This document shows positions 1-7,554 of a stretch of 64,000 nucleotides of DNA, piece after piece. A program made the position numbers and the translations under genes. This DNA comes from JAEVLT01 sp050496765 (GTDB lineage Bacteria > Bacillota > Bacilli > Bacillales > Cytobacillaceae): the NCBI RefSeq assembly GCF_050496765.1, contig NZ_JBNWEO010000005.1, positions 1 through 64,000 on the forward strand, in the 5' to 3' direction. The stretch's first letter is position 1, and each line of letters begins with the position of its first letter. The notes below the pieces were generated by a model. It was given only the letters and a program-made list of their open reading frames with translations, had not been told where the DNA came from and made no database searches.

Positions 1-41
1 AAAAGTTATATATTAAAAAGTTAATAAATCCTTGATTTAGT

Positions 42-1594
42 GGGCTTTAAAATGCAAAAAACTTGCCACCCCCTAAAATCTAAGGATAATTGAGGTTACC
101 CCACACACAACATCCCAGATTGGAAGTGACAAGTTTGTACCCTCAATTATTAACTTATTTAATGGAATTTATCAAGCATCAAGATCAGGTAATTCGAACA
201 TTACTTACACTTCTCGTTGGAAAGGGTATGTTTGAAAAACCTGAAGAAACGCCTGTTAATAAACCTTATCGAAAACTTCAAGTCGATGAACTTCCTATCA
301 TCGAAACCTTTGAAAAACTTGATTATCAAAAACTCCTCACCGATTATCTTGAGAAAAACGGTAAACCCTTAAAACCGGTTCAAAGACGTTCAAATACAAA
401 AGCAATTGTACCTAAGTCAATGAACTGTCCAGCGTGTGGTGCTCCATCGGATTATCTTTATGCCAATAATGGAGGCAAAGGACAGTATCAATGTAAGGTA
501 TGTTCCTGCCTTTTTAACAATAAGAGTCGTTATTTGAAAGAGGCTATTCTTAAGTGCCCTCATTGTTCAAAAACCCTTGAAAAAGTTAAGGAGCGACAAG
601 ATTTTGACGTGTTCAAGTGCAAAAATAACGATTGTCCCTATTACCAAAAGAAACTAAACGGCATGTCTTCCAAAGAAAAGAAACGGTTTAAAAAGGATCC
701 GCAGGCATTTAAATTACGATACATTTTTCGCCGGTTTCACCTTGATTTTAAGCCTCTTTCCAAGGAATCACCTGAACTTCCAGTAGTGGATTTGTCAAAG
801 ATTTACGCATCTCCACATACATTGGGGTTGATTCTAACTTACCATGTCAACTATGGCCTTTCAGCTCGTAAAACAGCTGCCATTATGCAGGATGTCCATG
901 GTGTATCCATTTCACATCAAACGATTTTGAACTACGAAAACAGCGTCGCTCTTTTGCTTAAGCCATATATTGATCATTACCCTTACGAGCTTTCCGATCA
1001 ATTTTGTGGCGATGAAACCTATATTCGAGTGAATGGTCACTGGCATTACTTATTTTTCTTTTTCGATGCGGTGAAGAAAATCATCCTTTCTTATCCGGTC
1101 TCACCGAATCGAGATACGGTTTCCGCTATTCGTGCAATGGATGATGTCTTATTGAAGATGAAAGAGATTCCAAAAGATTTAACCTTTGTGGTAGACGGAA
1201 ATCCGATCTATCTGCTAGCCCAACATTTCTTCGCACAGCACGGCATTTCCTTTGATGTGAAGCAAGTGATTGGGCTGACAAACGACGATCCTGTTTCGAC
1301 GGAATACAGACCTCTTAAGCAAATTATCGAGAGACTTAACCGCACTTTTAAGGGCAACTATCGTTCCACTCATGGCTTTGGGTCGGAACATGGTTCAGTT
1401 TCTTTTGTCACGTTGTTTGTGGCGTACTTTAATTTCCTTCGTCCACATGCAAGTTTAGAGGGCAAAGTCCCGGTAGTGAATCCAGAACTATCAGGGCTTC
1501 CTACAATGCCCGCGCGATGGACAAAGTTAATGGAATTAGCTCAACGCTGGATTATCCAGCAGCGGTCTACCTAACTTTTTGTTTAGCAGAGCCC
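42..1594 (+). mobile_element. Candidate insertion sequence around the DDE transposase
   Basis: The transposase gene is flanked by short, imperfect inverted ends: bases 42-59 and the reverse complement of 1577-1594 share GGGCT at the outside and CAAAA at the inside with the same spacing, 12 of 18 positions matching. No convincing target-site duplication is visible next to these ends, so the element boundaries are tentative. The AT-rich sequence before base 42 contains no gene. Confidence 0.4.
90..1574 (+). CDS. DDE transposase with N-terminal zinc-ribbon motifs
   Basis: This 494-residue protein would catalyse cut-and-paste or copy movement of its insertion sequence. The N-terminal half carries several paired cysteines (CPACG near residue 113, CxxC pairs near 137 and 154, and another pair near 175), which look like zinc ribbons for DNA binding. 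The C-terminal half has an RNase H-type DDE core: Asp 308 in the sequence GDETY, Asp 369 in VVDGN and Glu 414 in IIERL. The longest reading begins at a TTG at 90 without a clear ribosome site; GTG at 126 and ATG at 162 are equally possible starts. The gene is intact. I cannot assign the IS family with certainty; the catalytic part resembles rve/IS6-like domains. Confidence 0.8.
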   Translation: MRLPHTQHPRLEVTSLYPQLLTYLMEFIKHQDQVIRTLLTLLVGKGMFEKPEETPVNKPYRKLQVDELPIIETFEKLDYQKLLTDYLEKNGKPLKPVQRRSNTKAIVPKSMNCPACGAPSDYLYANNGGKGQYQCKVCSCLFNNKSRYLKEAILKCPHCSKTLEKVKERQDFDVFKCKNNDCPYYQKKLNGMSSKEKKRFKKDPQAFKLRYIFRRFHLDFKPLSKESPELPVVDLSKIYASPHTLGLILTYHVNYGLSARKTAAIMQDVHGVSISHQTILNYENSVALLLKPYIDHYPYELSDQFCGDETYIRVNGHWHYLFFFFDAVKKIILSYPVSPNRDTVSAIRAMDDVLLKMKEIPKDLTFVVDGNPIYLLAQHFFAQHGISFDVKQVIGLTNDDPVSTEYRPLKQIIERLNRTFKGNYRSTHGFGSEHGSVSFVTLFVAYFNFLRPHASLEGKVPVVNPELSGLPTMPARWTKLMELAQRWIIQQRST

Positions 1595-1624
1595 TTGAAT
1601 AAAACTAGCATCCGGCGAAGCGAA

Positions 1625-1749
1625 CTCTTGACAAACCGAACTAGCCAATGGTTTAAAATGGAAAAACCAAGGGCTATTTAGCATGCCTTCTTTTTGTCCC
1701 CGTCGCCCTTGGTAAAGTAAACGCAAACCATTGGCGTGTTTGTCAAGAG
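1625..1749. repeat. Large nested inverted repeat (MITE-like or structured RNA)
   Basis: Three successive perfect arms face each other around a 30-base loop: 12 bp (1625-1636 with 1738-1749), 10 bp (1645-1654 with 1725-1734) and 8 bp (1667-1674 with 1705-1712). The two internal gaps between the inner arms are both 12 bases. The segment lies just outside the transposase gene. It could be a miniature inverted-repeat element, a folded transcript, or part of the IS end; no reading frame runs through it. Confidence 0.7.
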
Positions 1750-1799
1750 CGGTTGCGGGGGCATACCCGCCCAGTAAATGGAAGAAATATTAAATCGCT

Positions 1800-1841
1800 A
1801 GGTAGTTTTCATAGAACTTTTGACACTACCTAAAGTTTTTT
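1800..1841 (+). terminator. Possible terminator downstream of the transposase
   Basis: A 7-bp stem (1800-1806 with 1825-1831, AGGTAGT/ACTACCT) is followed by AAAGTTTTTT. Confidence 0.5.
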
Positions 1842-2001
1842 ATTCTTAGTTATTTCTACTGTTTATATATCTTAAACAAAAGCGGGTACCGACATGTTAT
1901 TTCCTACTCTTTATTATATCAAGTCAAATTATTAAAGTCGTGTATATAGTTAACGGTAAGCGAATTAGCTTATTATTGAAAACATGCTCCTTGCCATATG
2001 G

Positions 2002-2038
2002 AAAAAGAAGAGATCGATCCAAGTATCTCTTCTTTTTT
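2002..2038 (+). terminator. Strong rho-independent terminator without an adjacent upstream gene
   Basis: A 13-bp stem (AAAAAGAAGAGAT against ATCTCTTCTTTTT) ends in a T run. No intact gene precedes it closely, so it probably served a gene that was displaced by the mobile element or by the inverted repeat upstream. Between 1842 and 2001 nothing else is recognisable. Confidence 0.7.
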
Positions 2039-2065
2039 CATTAAATCCAACTATTCTGATATAAT
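2037..2065 (+). promoter_or_regulatory. SigA-type promoter with extended -10
   Basis: TGATATAAT at 2057-2065 is a perfect -10 with the TGn extension; a weak -35 (TTCATT) lies 17 bases upstream. It is well placed for the acyl-CoA dehydrogenase gene that begins at 2089. Confidence 0.5.
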
Positions 2066-2088
2066 TATACTTAAAAGGAGGAGGATCC

Positions 2089-3231
2089 ATGTCAACCACA
2101 TCATTACGGAATCAACTGCTTGCACAATTGCAATCGCTCACCCCTACATTTCAAAATCGTGAAAGTGAATTGGATCAATTAAATTCCTTTCCATACGAAA
2201 ATATAGACGATCTCAAGAAAGTAGGCTATACCACTCTAACCCTTCCAATCGACCTTGGCGGTGCCGGAATTTCTCTTACCGATTTCCTCGCCTTTCAAGA
2301 ACAAATTGCCAAAGGCTGCGGGTCGACGGCCTTGTCAATCGGTTGGCATATGGGGACGATTCTGGAATTTGCCGAGCATCGGCACTGGAATCCAGAGCTC
2401 GTGCCGCTCCTCAGTGAGGCGATTCGAAACGGGGCATTACTGAATACCGCCGCTAGCGAGCGCAATGCCGGAAGTCCACTAAGAGGGGCCAAGCCGAGAA
2501 CAACCGCTGTTTTATCACCGGATCGGCAGTCTTATATTTTAAACGGTGAAAAAACATTCACTTCCGCTTCACCGGTTCTCGACTTTATTTTTGTCACAGC
2601 CACGATGGAGGATGGCGAAGCAGCAACGTTTGTGGTTTCTCGAAAGTTAAAGGGCGTTTCCATCCGGGAAACATGGGATAGTGTTGCCATGAGAGGGACG
2701 GCAAGCCATGATTTGATTTTGGAAAATGTTGAAATTCCCGCAAATTATGTCTTGGAGACAGCAACAACAGGCAGCAAAAACCGCCGAAAAGGCTGGATGC
2801 TGCATATTCCAGCCTGCTATCTTGGCATTGCCGGGGCGGCCCGCGATTATGCTGTTCGGTTTGCAGCAGAATATGTGCCAACAAGCCTTGGAAAGCCAAT
2901 TGGCACACTGCCGGCGATTCAGCAGCAAATGGGTGAACTAGAATTGAAACTCGTTTCATCAAGGGAATTTTTGTATGCTATTGCCAAAAAATACGAAAAA
3001 AATCCAGAAAATGATTTTAAAACGGAAATGGCTGCAGTGAAAACAGTTGTAACAAACAATGCCATTGATATTGTTGATTTGGCGATGCGGATTGTTGGCG
3101 CGAGAAGCCTGTCACAGCAAAATCCGCTACACCGCTATTATCAAAATGTCCGAGCCGGTCTGCACAATCCGCCAATGGATGATATTACGTTTAAAATGCT
3201 CGCAGAAAACGCATTAGCAGAATTTAAGTAA
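2089..3231 (+). CDS. Acyl-CoA dehydrogenase family flavoprotein (YdbM-like)
   Basis: The 380-residue protein has the acyl-CoA dehydrogenase layout: an alpha-helical N-terminal domain, a central beta domain with the flavin-contacting stretch around residues 115-155 (ERNAGSP, NGEKTFTSA) and a C-terminal helical domain ending in the HNPPMDD motif near residue 363. That ending is typical of the YdbM/DszC-like branch, which includes flavin monooxygenases, so oxidation of an acyl-CoA is not certain; the usual catalytic Glu is not obvious. The start follows an excellent AAAGGAGGAGG ribosome site. The gene stands alone between its own promoter and terminator. Confidence 0.8.
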   Translation: MSTTSLRNQLLAQLQSLTPTFQNRESELDQLNSFPYENIDDLKKVGYTTLTLPIDLGGAGISLTDFLAFQEQIAKGCGSTALSIGWHMGTILEFAEHRHWNPELVPLLSEAIRNGALLNTAASERNAGSPLRGAKPRTTAVLSPDRQSYILNGEKTFTSASPVLDFIFVTATMEDGEAATFVVSRKLKGVSIRETWDSVAMRGTASHDLILENVEIPANYVLETATTGSKNRRKGWMLHIPACYLGIAGAARDYAVRFAAEYVPTSLGKPIGTLPAIQQQMGELELKLVSSREFLYAIAKKYEKNPENDFKTEMAAVKTVVTNNAIDIVDLAMRIVGARSLSQQNPLHRYYQNVRAGLHNPPMDDITFKMLAENALAEFK

Positions 3232-3260
3232 TGGGTGGCTTATCGGGCCATCCATTTTTT
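3231..3260 (+). terminator. Terminator of the acyl-CoA dehydrogenase gene
   Basis: A 9-bp stem with one G-T pair (ATGGGTGGC/GCCATCCAT) is followed by six T. Confidence 0.7.
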
Positions 3261-3365
3261 AGCTAATCAGAATTTAGGGATCCATAAATTCTGAACGCAT
3301 AAATTCAACTACGCCTCTGTCTTCGTCCTTAGGGACTCGCCAATCGGCAAGTTTTCATTTGCATT
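3255..3365. repeat. Dispersed intergenic repeat, copy A
   Basis: This stretch closely matches 40715-40878: both begin with TTTTTTAGCTAATCAG, share TAAATTCTGAAC, then a segment reading AATTCAACTAC..CCTCTGTCTTCGTCC, and end in a small stem (ACTCG../..GAGT type) followed by TTTTCATTT. Copy A lacks about 60 bases present in copy B. It also contains a perfect 10-bp inverted repeat (3268-3277 with 3285-3294). It is non-coding and probably a mobile or amplified intergenic element. Confidence 0.75.
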
Positions 3366-3391
3366 TGAAAATTCCCTAACTCTGCCGATAA
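3366..3391 (+). promoter_or_regulatory. Possible SigD (flagellar sigma) promoter upstream of ylqG
   Basis: TGAA at 3366-3369, 14 bases, then GCCGATAA at 3384-3391 is close to the SigD consensus TAAA-N15-GCCGATAT. It lies about 30 bases before the ylqG start. Confidence 0.45.
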
Positions 3392-3422
3392 AAAGAGTAA
3401 GAACCGGTACGGAGTGTGGCAA

Positions 3423-5159
3423 ATGGAAATAAACAGTTCCCAATTCTCTTCGCAAATCACGAATAAAGTAAACGGAGCACCGGCTGCCAAAGCAGGGGAA
3501 GTTCACTCGATTACGATAAAAGAGAGAACGGGTAAAAACGAAGCAAAGGTCGTTTTAAAAGGACAAGAAGTTACCGTAAAGTTTGATGATCCTATTCCAA
3601 GCGAAGAGAAGATACTGGTGGAAGTGAAAGGGCAAACGCCAGATGGAAAAATCATTTTAAAGACGATTTCCTCTATTGAAAAGGGCAGGCAGGATTCCAA
3701 AGTCATGCTTCAAAAAGCAGGATTCGATCTGTTTCTCGATCCGGAATTAAAGGAGGCGGTGAACCAAATTCTTTCAAGGGGCGGCAAGCTGTCGAAAGAA
3801 TCGCTCGCCGGAATTCAAGAATTTTTGAAAAAGGAAACGGGTGCGGTGGAGGAAAAAGTGGAAACCTTAAAACTTGCCCAGCAAAGAGGGATTGAGTTTG
3901 CCCATACACCGCTACGATCAGTGCATGCAGCACTGCAGGAATTTGAGTCTGTTAGCGGATTTGTAACGGAAGTGCTGAATAAATCAAGCCAACAAGCTAC
4001 AATTGATAGCAAAAAGGTAGAGATTGATAGCAAAAGTATAGCAAGTCCTATCACAATGGTAAATCAAAAAAATCCAAGCACGATGGAAGAGAGCATTTCA
4101 CCGCTTCCGCCGCTTTCTTCGCAAAATGTGCTAGTCACGAAAGTTTCTGAAAAACTTTCGCAGCTTGCGATTGATTTTTCCAAAGCAAGAAAGGAAATCG
4201 GCTGGAGTCTGGATACGGTTGCAAAACTGATCGAAGTGAAAAACCTGCCAAACGCCAATCAAAGCCTTGAAGCAACGATTACCAAACTAGATAAAACAAT
4301 TTTAAAGGGCGACTTCATGCTGTATGCCGATTTATCGACGGAAAAGGAACTGCTTAGAGCCAGTTCGAAGCTTGCTGAAGCACGCAGCTTGCTTAGCAAA
4401 GGGTACACTGAACAAGGAAGCCGTATTGTCAATGAGGTGAAAGCCAAGTTTGAACAGCTTCGCTTTCAGCCGTCCGAACAGAAAGTTCTGCGTTTTACCT
4501 CCCAACAGCAGCCAAAAGCAGCAGAAGAGCTGTTGGCAGAAACCATTCCAGCACCCAAATCTGGCGCCAGGTCTATTTTTGAACTAGTTAAAACGATGGG
4601 ATATACTCATGAGACCGACACGGCTGAAGCTCTGTCCGAAAAAAAAGATGTAGTGGCAAACCTAAAATCCTTTTTACTGCATTTGGAGGAAAGCGGGAAT
4701 CAACAGCCAAATGTAGCAAAAGCATTAGCGGCAATTACCGGGCAGCAACTGTTGAGCAGGCAGGATCCATCAGGAGTCCAGAATTTATTTATACAGCTGC
4801 CACTTCTTTTGAACAAGCAGATTGAGAATGTCCGAGTGCTCGTTAACTCAAAAAGGAACGGAGAAAAAATTGATTGGGAAAATTGCAATCTTTATTTTAT
4901 TCTTGAAACAAAGAAGCTCGGGGAGATTGGAATTTCCTTATCCGCGGTGAATCGCCAATTGGCAATCACCATTAAAAGTGACCAGAAAGCTGTAAAGGAA
5001 ATCGCCAAACCGCTTACCGATGATATGAAGGAGAAACTGGAGGAGATCGGCTACAACATTGGTTCCGTTCAGTTTAAACGGTTCACACCGGAAGTAAAAG
5101 ACGTACCGAAAGGGAAGCCAACCCAAAAAAGGGAGAGGGGATTTGATTTGACCGTATGA
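3423..5159 (+). CDS. ylqG: YlqG-like protein, flagellar hook-length-control-like C-terminus
   Basis: This 578-residue protein is read as the YlqG homologue because it overlaps the ylqH-like gene exactly as in Bacillus subtilis. The N-terminal 80 residues form a small beta-rich domain (KAGEVHSITIKERTG, VEVKGQTPDG), the middle is a long charged, low-complexity helical stretch, and the last 110 residues (LYFILETKKLGEIGISL onward) resemble the conserved C-terminal domain of FliK-type proteins. No signal peptide is present, in keeping with export by, or action beside, the flagellar type III apparatus. An in-frame GTG at 3414 is possible, but GGAG at 3411-3414 is correctly spaced only for the ATG at 3423. 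A SigD-like promoter precedes it. Confidence 0.65.
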   Translation: MEINSSQFSSQITNKVNGAPAAKAGEVHSITIKERTGKNEAKVVLKGQEVTVKFDDPIPSEEKILVEVKGQTPDGKIILKTISSIEKGRQDSKVMLQKAGFDLFLDPELKEAVNQILSRGGKLSKESLAGIQEFLKKETGAVEEKVETLKLAQQRGIEFAHTPLRSVHAALQEFESVSGFVTEVLNKSSQQATIDSKKVEIDSKSIASPITMVNQKNPSTMEESISPLPPLSSQNVLVTKVSEKLSQLAIDFSKARKEIGWSLDTVAKLIEVKNLPNANQSLEATITKLDKTILKGDFMLYADLSTEKELLRASSKLAEARSLLSKGYTEQGSRIVNEVKAKFEQLRFQPSEQKVLRFTSQQQPKAAEELLAETIPAPKSGARSIFELVKTMGYTHETDTAEALSEKKDVVANLKSFLLHLEESGNQQPNVAKALAAITGQQLLSRQDPSGVQNLFIQLPLLLNKQIENVRVLVNSKRNGEKIDWENCNLYFILETKKLGEIGISLSAVNRQLAITIKSDQKAVKEIAKPLTDDMKEKLEEIGYNIGSVQFKRFTPEVKDVPKGKPTQKRERGFDLTV

Positions 5160-5452
5160 CCAGCCAATTTTTAAATCTGAAAAAGCGCAAGCAGTTGAAT
5201 GGTCCATCGGCAGCTGTATTAAAATACAATGAAGGAGCAGCACCAACTGTCATTGCCCATGGTTCGGGTTATGTGGCGGAGAAAATGATCGAAGCAGCAC
5301 AGCAAAATGATATTCCTTTGCAGAAGGATTCGGCTTTGATGGAGATGCTCCTTCAAGTTGACCTAGGAACCTCAGTCCCAACGCAATTGTATGCCGTTAT
5401 AGCTGAAGTCTTTCTATTGCTAGAAAAAATAGAGAAATCTTATCAAGAGTAG
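5156..5452 (+). CDS. ylqH: FlhB C-terminal-domain-like protein (YlqH family)
   Basis: The 98-residue product matches the cytoplasmic C-terminal domain of FlhB/YscU export proteins: AAVLKYNEGAAPTVIAHGSGYVAEKMIEAA and the following DIPLQKD / LLQVDLGTSVP pattern. It has no membrane domain and lacks the self-cleaving NPTH motif, which is normal for this short paralogue (the Bacillus YlqH type). Its ATG overlaps the stop codon of the preceding gene (ATGA), so the two are translationally coupled. In the flagellar FlhB/FliK pair these domains set the substrate-specificity switch; an auxiliary version of that switch is a reasonable but untested inference here. Confidence 0.8.
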   Translation: MTSQFLNLKKRKQLNGPSAAVLKYNEGAAPTVIAHGSGYVAEKMIEAAQQNDIPLQKDSALMEMLLQVDLGTSVPTQLYAVIAEVFLLLEKIEKSYQE

Positions 5453-5480
5453 AAATTATCATGAAGAAAAGGTGAAAAAG

Positions 5481-5918
5481 ATGGAAGTAAATCGCGTGAA
5501 TAAAACTTCTCTATCAAGAACCGGCTTCAGAGAAACTGTTGCAAAGGATTCCATTTCGTTTGACGCGGTGATGGATAAAAAACGGGCGGATTTAACGCTT
5601 GAAAGCCTAAATCAGAAAATGAAGGAAATCGAAAGCCAGGGCAGCAAGCTGGTGGAATCAAGAACAGTTGAAAATTTACGTAATTATAAGAAGTTAGTGA
5701 AAGATTTTTTGAACGACGTAGTTAAAAATGGCCTGCAGCTGAAAGAAGAGCGGGGGTTTAATCAATATGGATCATCCCGTCTGTACAAGCTTGTAAAAGA
5801 GGTCGATAAGAAACTTATCGACTTAACCGATACCGTGCTAAATAAGGAAGTGAAAGGACTCGATCTACTTGGAATGGTCGGCGAAATCAAAGGAATGCTG
5901 ATTAATCTTTATACATAA
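5481..5918 (+). CDS. yaaR: YaaR family protein (DUF327)
   Basis: A 145-residue helical, highly charged protein with the YaaR/DUF327 signature: SFDAVMDKK near the start, then EIESQGSKLVESRTVENL, a YKKLVKDFLNDV helix and the LYKLVKEVDKKL segment. The function of the family is unknown, though its members are common in motile Firmicutes. AAGGTG at 5469-5474 is spaced for ATG 5481 rather than the upstream GTG 5472. It follows ylqH by less than 30 bases and is probably in the same transcript. There is no transmembrane segment or signal peptide. Confidence 0.75.
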   Translation: MEVNRVNKTSLSRTGFRETVAKDSISFDAVMDKKRADLTLESLNQKMKEIESQGSKLVESRTVENLRNYKKLVKDFLNDVVKNGLQLKEERGFNQYGSSRLYKLVKEVDKKLIDLTDTVLNKEVKGLDLLGMVGEIKGMLINLYT

Positions 5919-5955
5919 TATTTTGGCTATTTTTTTCGATGTTTCAGGTTTGGGT

Positions 5956-5982
5956 TAAAAAATGCTAGTATGGTACCGATAT
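5956..5982 (+). promoter_or_regulatory. SigD (flagellar sigma) promoter of flaG
   Basis: TAAA at 5956-5959, exactly 15 bases, then ACCGATAT at 5975-5982 matches the SigD consensus TAAA-N15-GCCGATAT at all but one position. It lies 31 bases before the flaG start. Confidence 0.75.
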
Positions 5983-6013
5983 ATAAATAAAGATAAAACA
6001 AGGGGAGATAACA

Positions 6014-6388
6014 ATGTTGGAACGTATTTCAACAGCGCCTATCCCTAATCAACTAAGAATTTCAGCCAACGAAGGGGTTAAAGCAGACGAGAAAGAGCAA
6101 GATAAAAATTATGTCTTACCTAAACAAAATGATGACAACCAGGTGAAACAAAATGATCAGCAAAAAAGGCAAAAAGTTGAGGAAGTTGTTAAGAGCTTAA
6201 ATGAATTTTTAAAGCCTGCTCATACTTCCCTTAAATTCAAGCTTCATGAGAAGCTGAATGAGTATTATGTTACACTCATAAATGATGATACCAATGAAGT
6301 CATTCGAGAGATTCCGCCCAAAAAAATGCTTGATATGTATGCTGATATTGCAAAGCGCCTAGGTATTATTGTTGATAAAAAAGTATAA
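6014..6388 (+). CDS. flaG: FlaG family flagellar protein (YvyC-like)
   Basis: The 124-residue protein has the FlaG layout: a poorly conserved, charged N-terminal half and a conserved C-terminal domain from about residue 58 (VVKSLNEFLKPAHTSLKFKLHEKLNEYYV) ending with the family hallmark VIREIPPKKMLDMYADI. FlaG proteins influence flagellar filament length. It follows a near-perfect SigD promoter and a GGGGAG ribosome site. In related genomes the next genes are fliD, fliS and fliT and then hpf; here those are missing and hpf follows after a repeat-filled gap. Confidence 0.85.
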   Translation: MLERISTAPIPNQLRISANEGVKADEKEQDKNYVLPKQNDDNQVKQNDQQKRQKVEEVVKSLNEFLKPAHTSLKFKLHEKLNEYYVTLINDDTNEVIREIPPKKMLDMYADIAKRLGIIVDKKV

Positions 6389-6424
6389 TCAATGATACAA
6401 AAAAATTAATAACAACAATAGAGG

Positions 6425-6457
6425 CCGCTCACGTTGGACGAGCGGTAATTGGTTTTG
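6425..6457 (+). terminator. Possible terminator after flaG
   Basis: A 6-bp GC-rich stem (CCGCTC/GAGCGG) is followed by a weak T-rich tail (TAATTGGTTTT). Confidence 0.4.
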
Positions 6458-6498
6458 GGAGAAAAAGGAGTATATTTGGTGATGGTTCTGGTAAAGAC

Positions 6499-6715
6499 GT
6501 CGAATTGTGATTGAAATGCGTCGAATTCACACTGCAAATACGTCGGATTGTGCTCAAAGGACGTCGAATAAGTCCGCAAATGTGCCGAATTCAGCCACAT
6601 CGTCATCGAATACAACTCCAAGGGTATCAATTTGTACCCGAAAGAGGCAGAATTCAAATTGAAAGTCGTCGAATCAGCCCGTAAAGTTAACGAAATTCAT
6701 CAGTCGTTGAGTAAT
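6499..6715. repeat. Degenerate 21-bp tandem repeats, locus 1
   Basis: About ten units of 21 bp (one of 22), each of the form GTCGAATnnnnnnnnCAAAnnn, run from 6499. Conserved parts are the CGAAT block and the AAA block one turn later. They fill most of the 530-base gap between flaG and hpf and have no convincing gene. The same period and a related motif recur at 38.3 and 61.2 kb. Confidence 0.75.
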
Positions 6716-6852
6716 AGCGTTACTAATTTCTAAAGAATTCTCTAATGGTTTACCCTAAATAGTTGTTTAACGTTCACGTGGAAGTTTTTCCAGTTTCCCA
6801 CTATCCCTTTATTGTTTTTGTCAACAATTCGACAAAATTTTCTTGCTGGATT

Positions 6853-6881
6853 AGCAGGAATGTTTAGGGGTAAAATAGAAA
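6853..6881 (+). promoter_or_regulatory. Possible SigH promoter of hpf
   Basis: GCAGGAATG at 6854-6862 fits the SigH -35 (RnAGGAwww), and ATAGAAA at 6875-6881 approximates the -10 (RnnGAAT) after 12 bases. The B. subtilis homologue yvyD is known to use SigB and SigH. Confidence 0.45.
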
Positions 6882-6919
6882 TGTATTTACATAGTCTTAA
6901 CAAAAGGAGGAGTTCACTT

Positions 6920-7465
6920 ATGAATTATAACGTTCGTGGTGAAAACATTGAGGTAACTCCAGCAATTCGAGAGTATGTAGAAAAGAAAGTAGCCAAATTG
7001 GAACGCTACTTTACCGAAGCACCGGAAGCAACGGTGAATGTGAACTTACGCTTTAATCAGGATAAAACATCAAAAGTTGAAATAACCATCCCAATGCCGC
7101 AGCTTGTGTTGCGTGCCGAGGAAACAAACGCTGACATGTATGCTGCGATTGACCTGATTGTCGATAAGCTTGAGCGTCAAATCCGCAAGCACAAAACAAA
7201 GGTCAACCGCAAATTCCGTGAAAAAGGAAGTATCCCGGCCATGTTTACAACACCGGCTGCTGAGCCTGTCGAGGCAGAGGAAGATGAATTGGAAGTTGTC
7301 CGAACTAAGCGCTTTGACTTAAAGCCAATGGACAGCGAAGAAGCGATTTTGCAAATGAACATGCTTGGCCACAATTTCTATGTTTTTACAAACGCTGAAA
7401 CCAACCGTACAAACGTCGTGTACAAACGAAAAGACGGCCGCTATGGTTTGATCGAAGCCCATTAA
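6920..7465 (+). CDS. hpf: Ribosome hibernation promoting factor, long form
   Basis: The 181-residue protein is a long-form HPF. Residues 1-100 form the S30AE/RaiA-like domain that sits in the decoding region of the 30S subunit (NVRGENIEVTPAIREYVEKKV, EVTIPMPQLVLRAEE), and residues 125-181 form the dimerisation domain that joins two 70S ribosomes into inactive 100S particles (VVRTKRFDLKPMDSEEAILQM, NVVYKRKDGRYGLIE). The start is ATG 6920 after AAAGGAGGAG; the longer upstream reading has no ribosome site. It has its own terminator. A possible SigH promoter lies about 40 bases upstream, consistent with use in stationary phase. Confidence 0.95.
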   Translation: MNYNVRGENIEVTPAIREYVEKKVAKLERYFTEAPEATVNVNLRFNQDKTSKVEITIPMPQLVLRAEETNADMYAAIDLIVDKLERQIRKHKTKVNRKFREKGSIPAMFTTPAAEPVEAEEDELEVVRTKRFDLKPMDSEEAILQMNMLGHNFYVFTNAETNRTNVVYKRKDGRYGLIEAH

Positions 7466-7477
7466 GCAAGAACAAGA

Positions 7478-7514
7478 AGCGCAGTCCTGATGAAAGGGTC
7501 TGCGCTCTTTGCAT
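7478..7514 (+). terminator. Terminator of hpf
   Basis: A 7-bp stem (AGCGCAG/CTGCGCT) is followed by a short T-containing tail. Confidence 0.6.
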
Positions 7515-7519
7515 AATTG

Positions 7520-7528
7520 TGGTAAAAT
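7520..7528 (+). promoter_or_regulatory. Extended -10 promoter element
   Basis: TGGTAAAAT provides a TGn-extended -10 ahead of the Uma2-family gene; no good -35 is visible. Confidence 0.4.
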
Positions 7529-7554
7529 ACAACCAAAGGAGGTGTCCTTTGTAA

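Noticed and set aside
2594..2962. Antisense open frames within the acyl-CoA dehydrogenase gene
   Set aside because: They are shadows of the sense codon pattern, without ribosome sites or recognisable domains.
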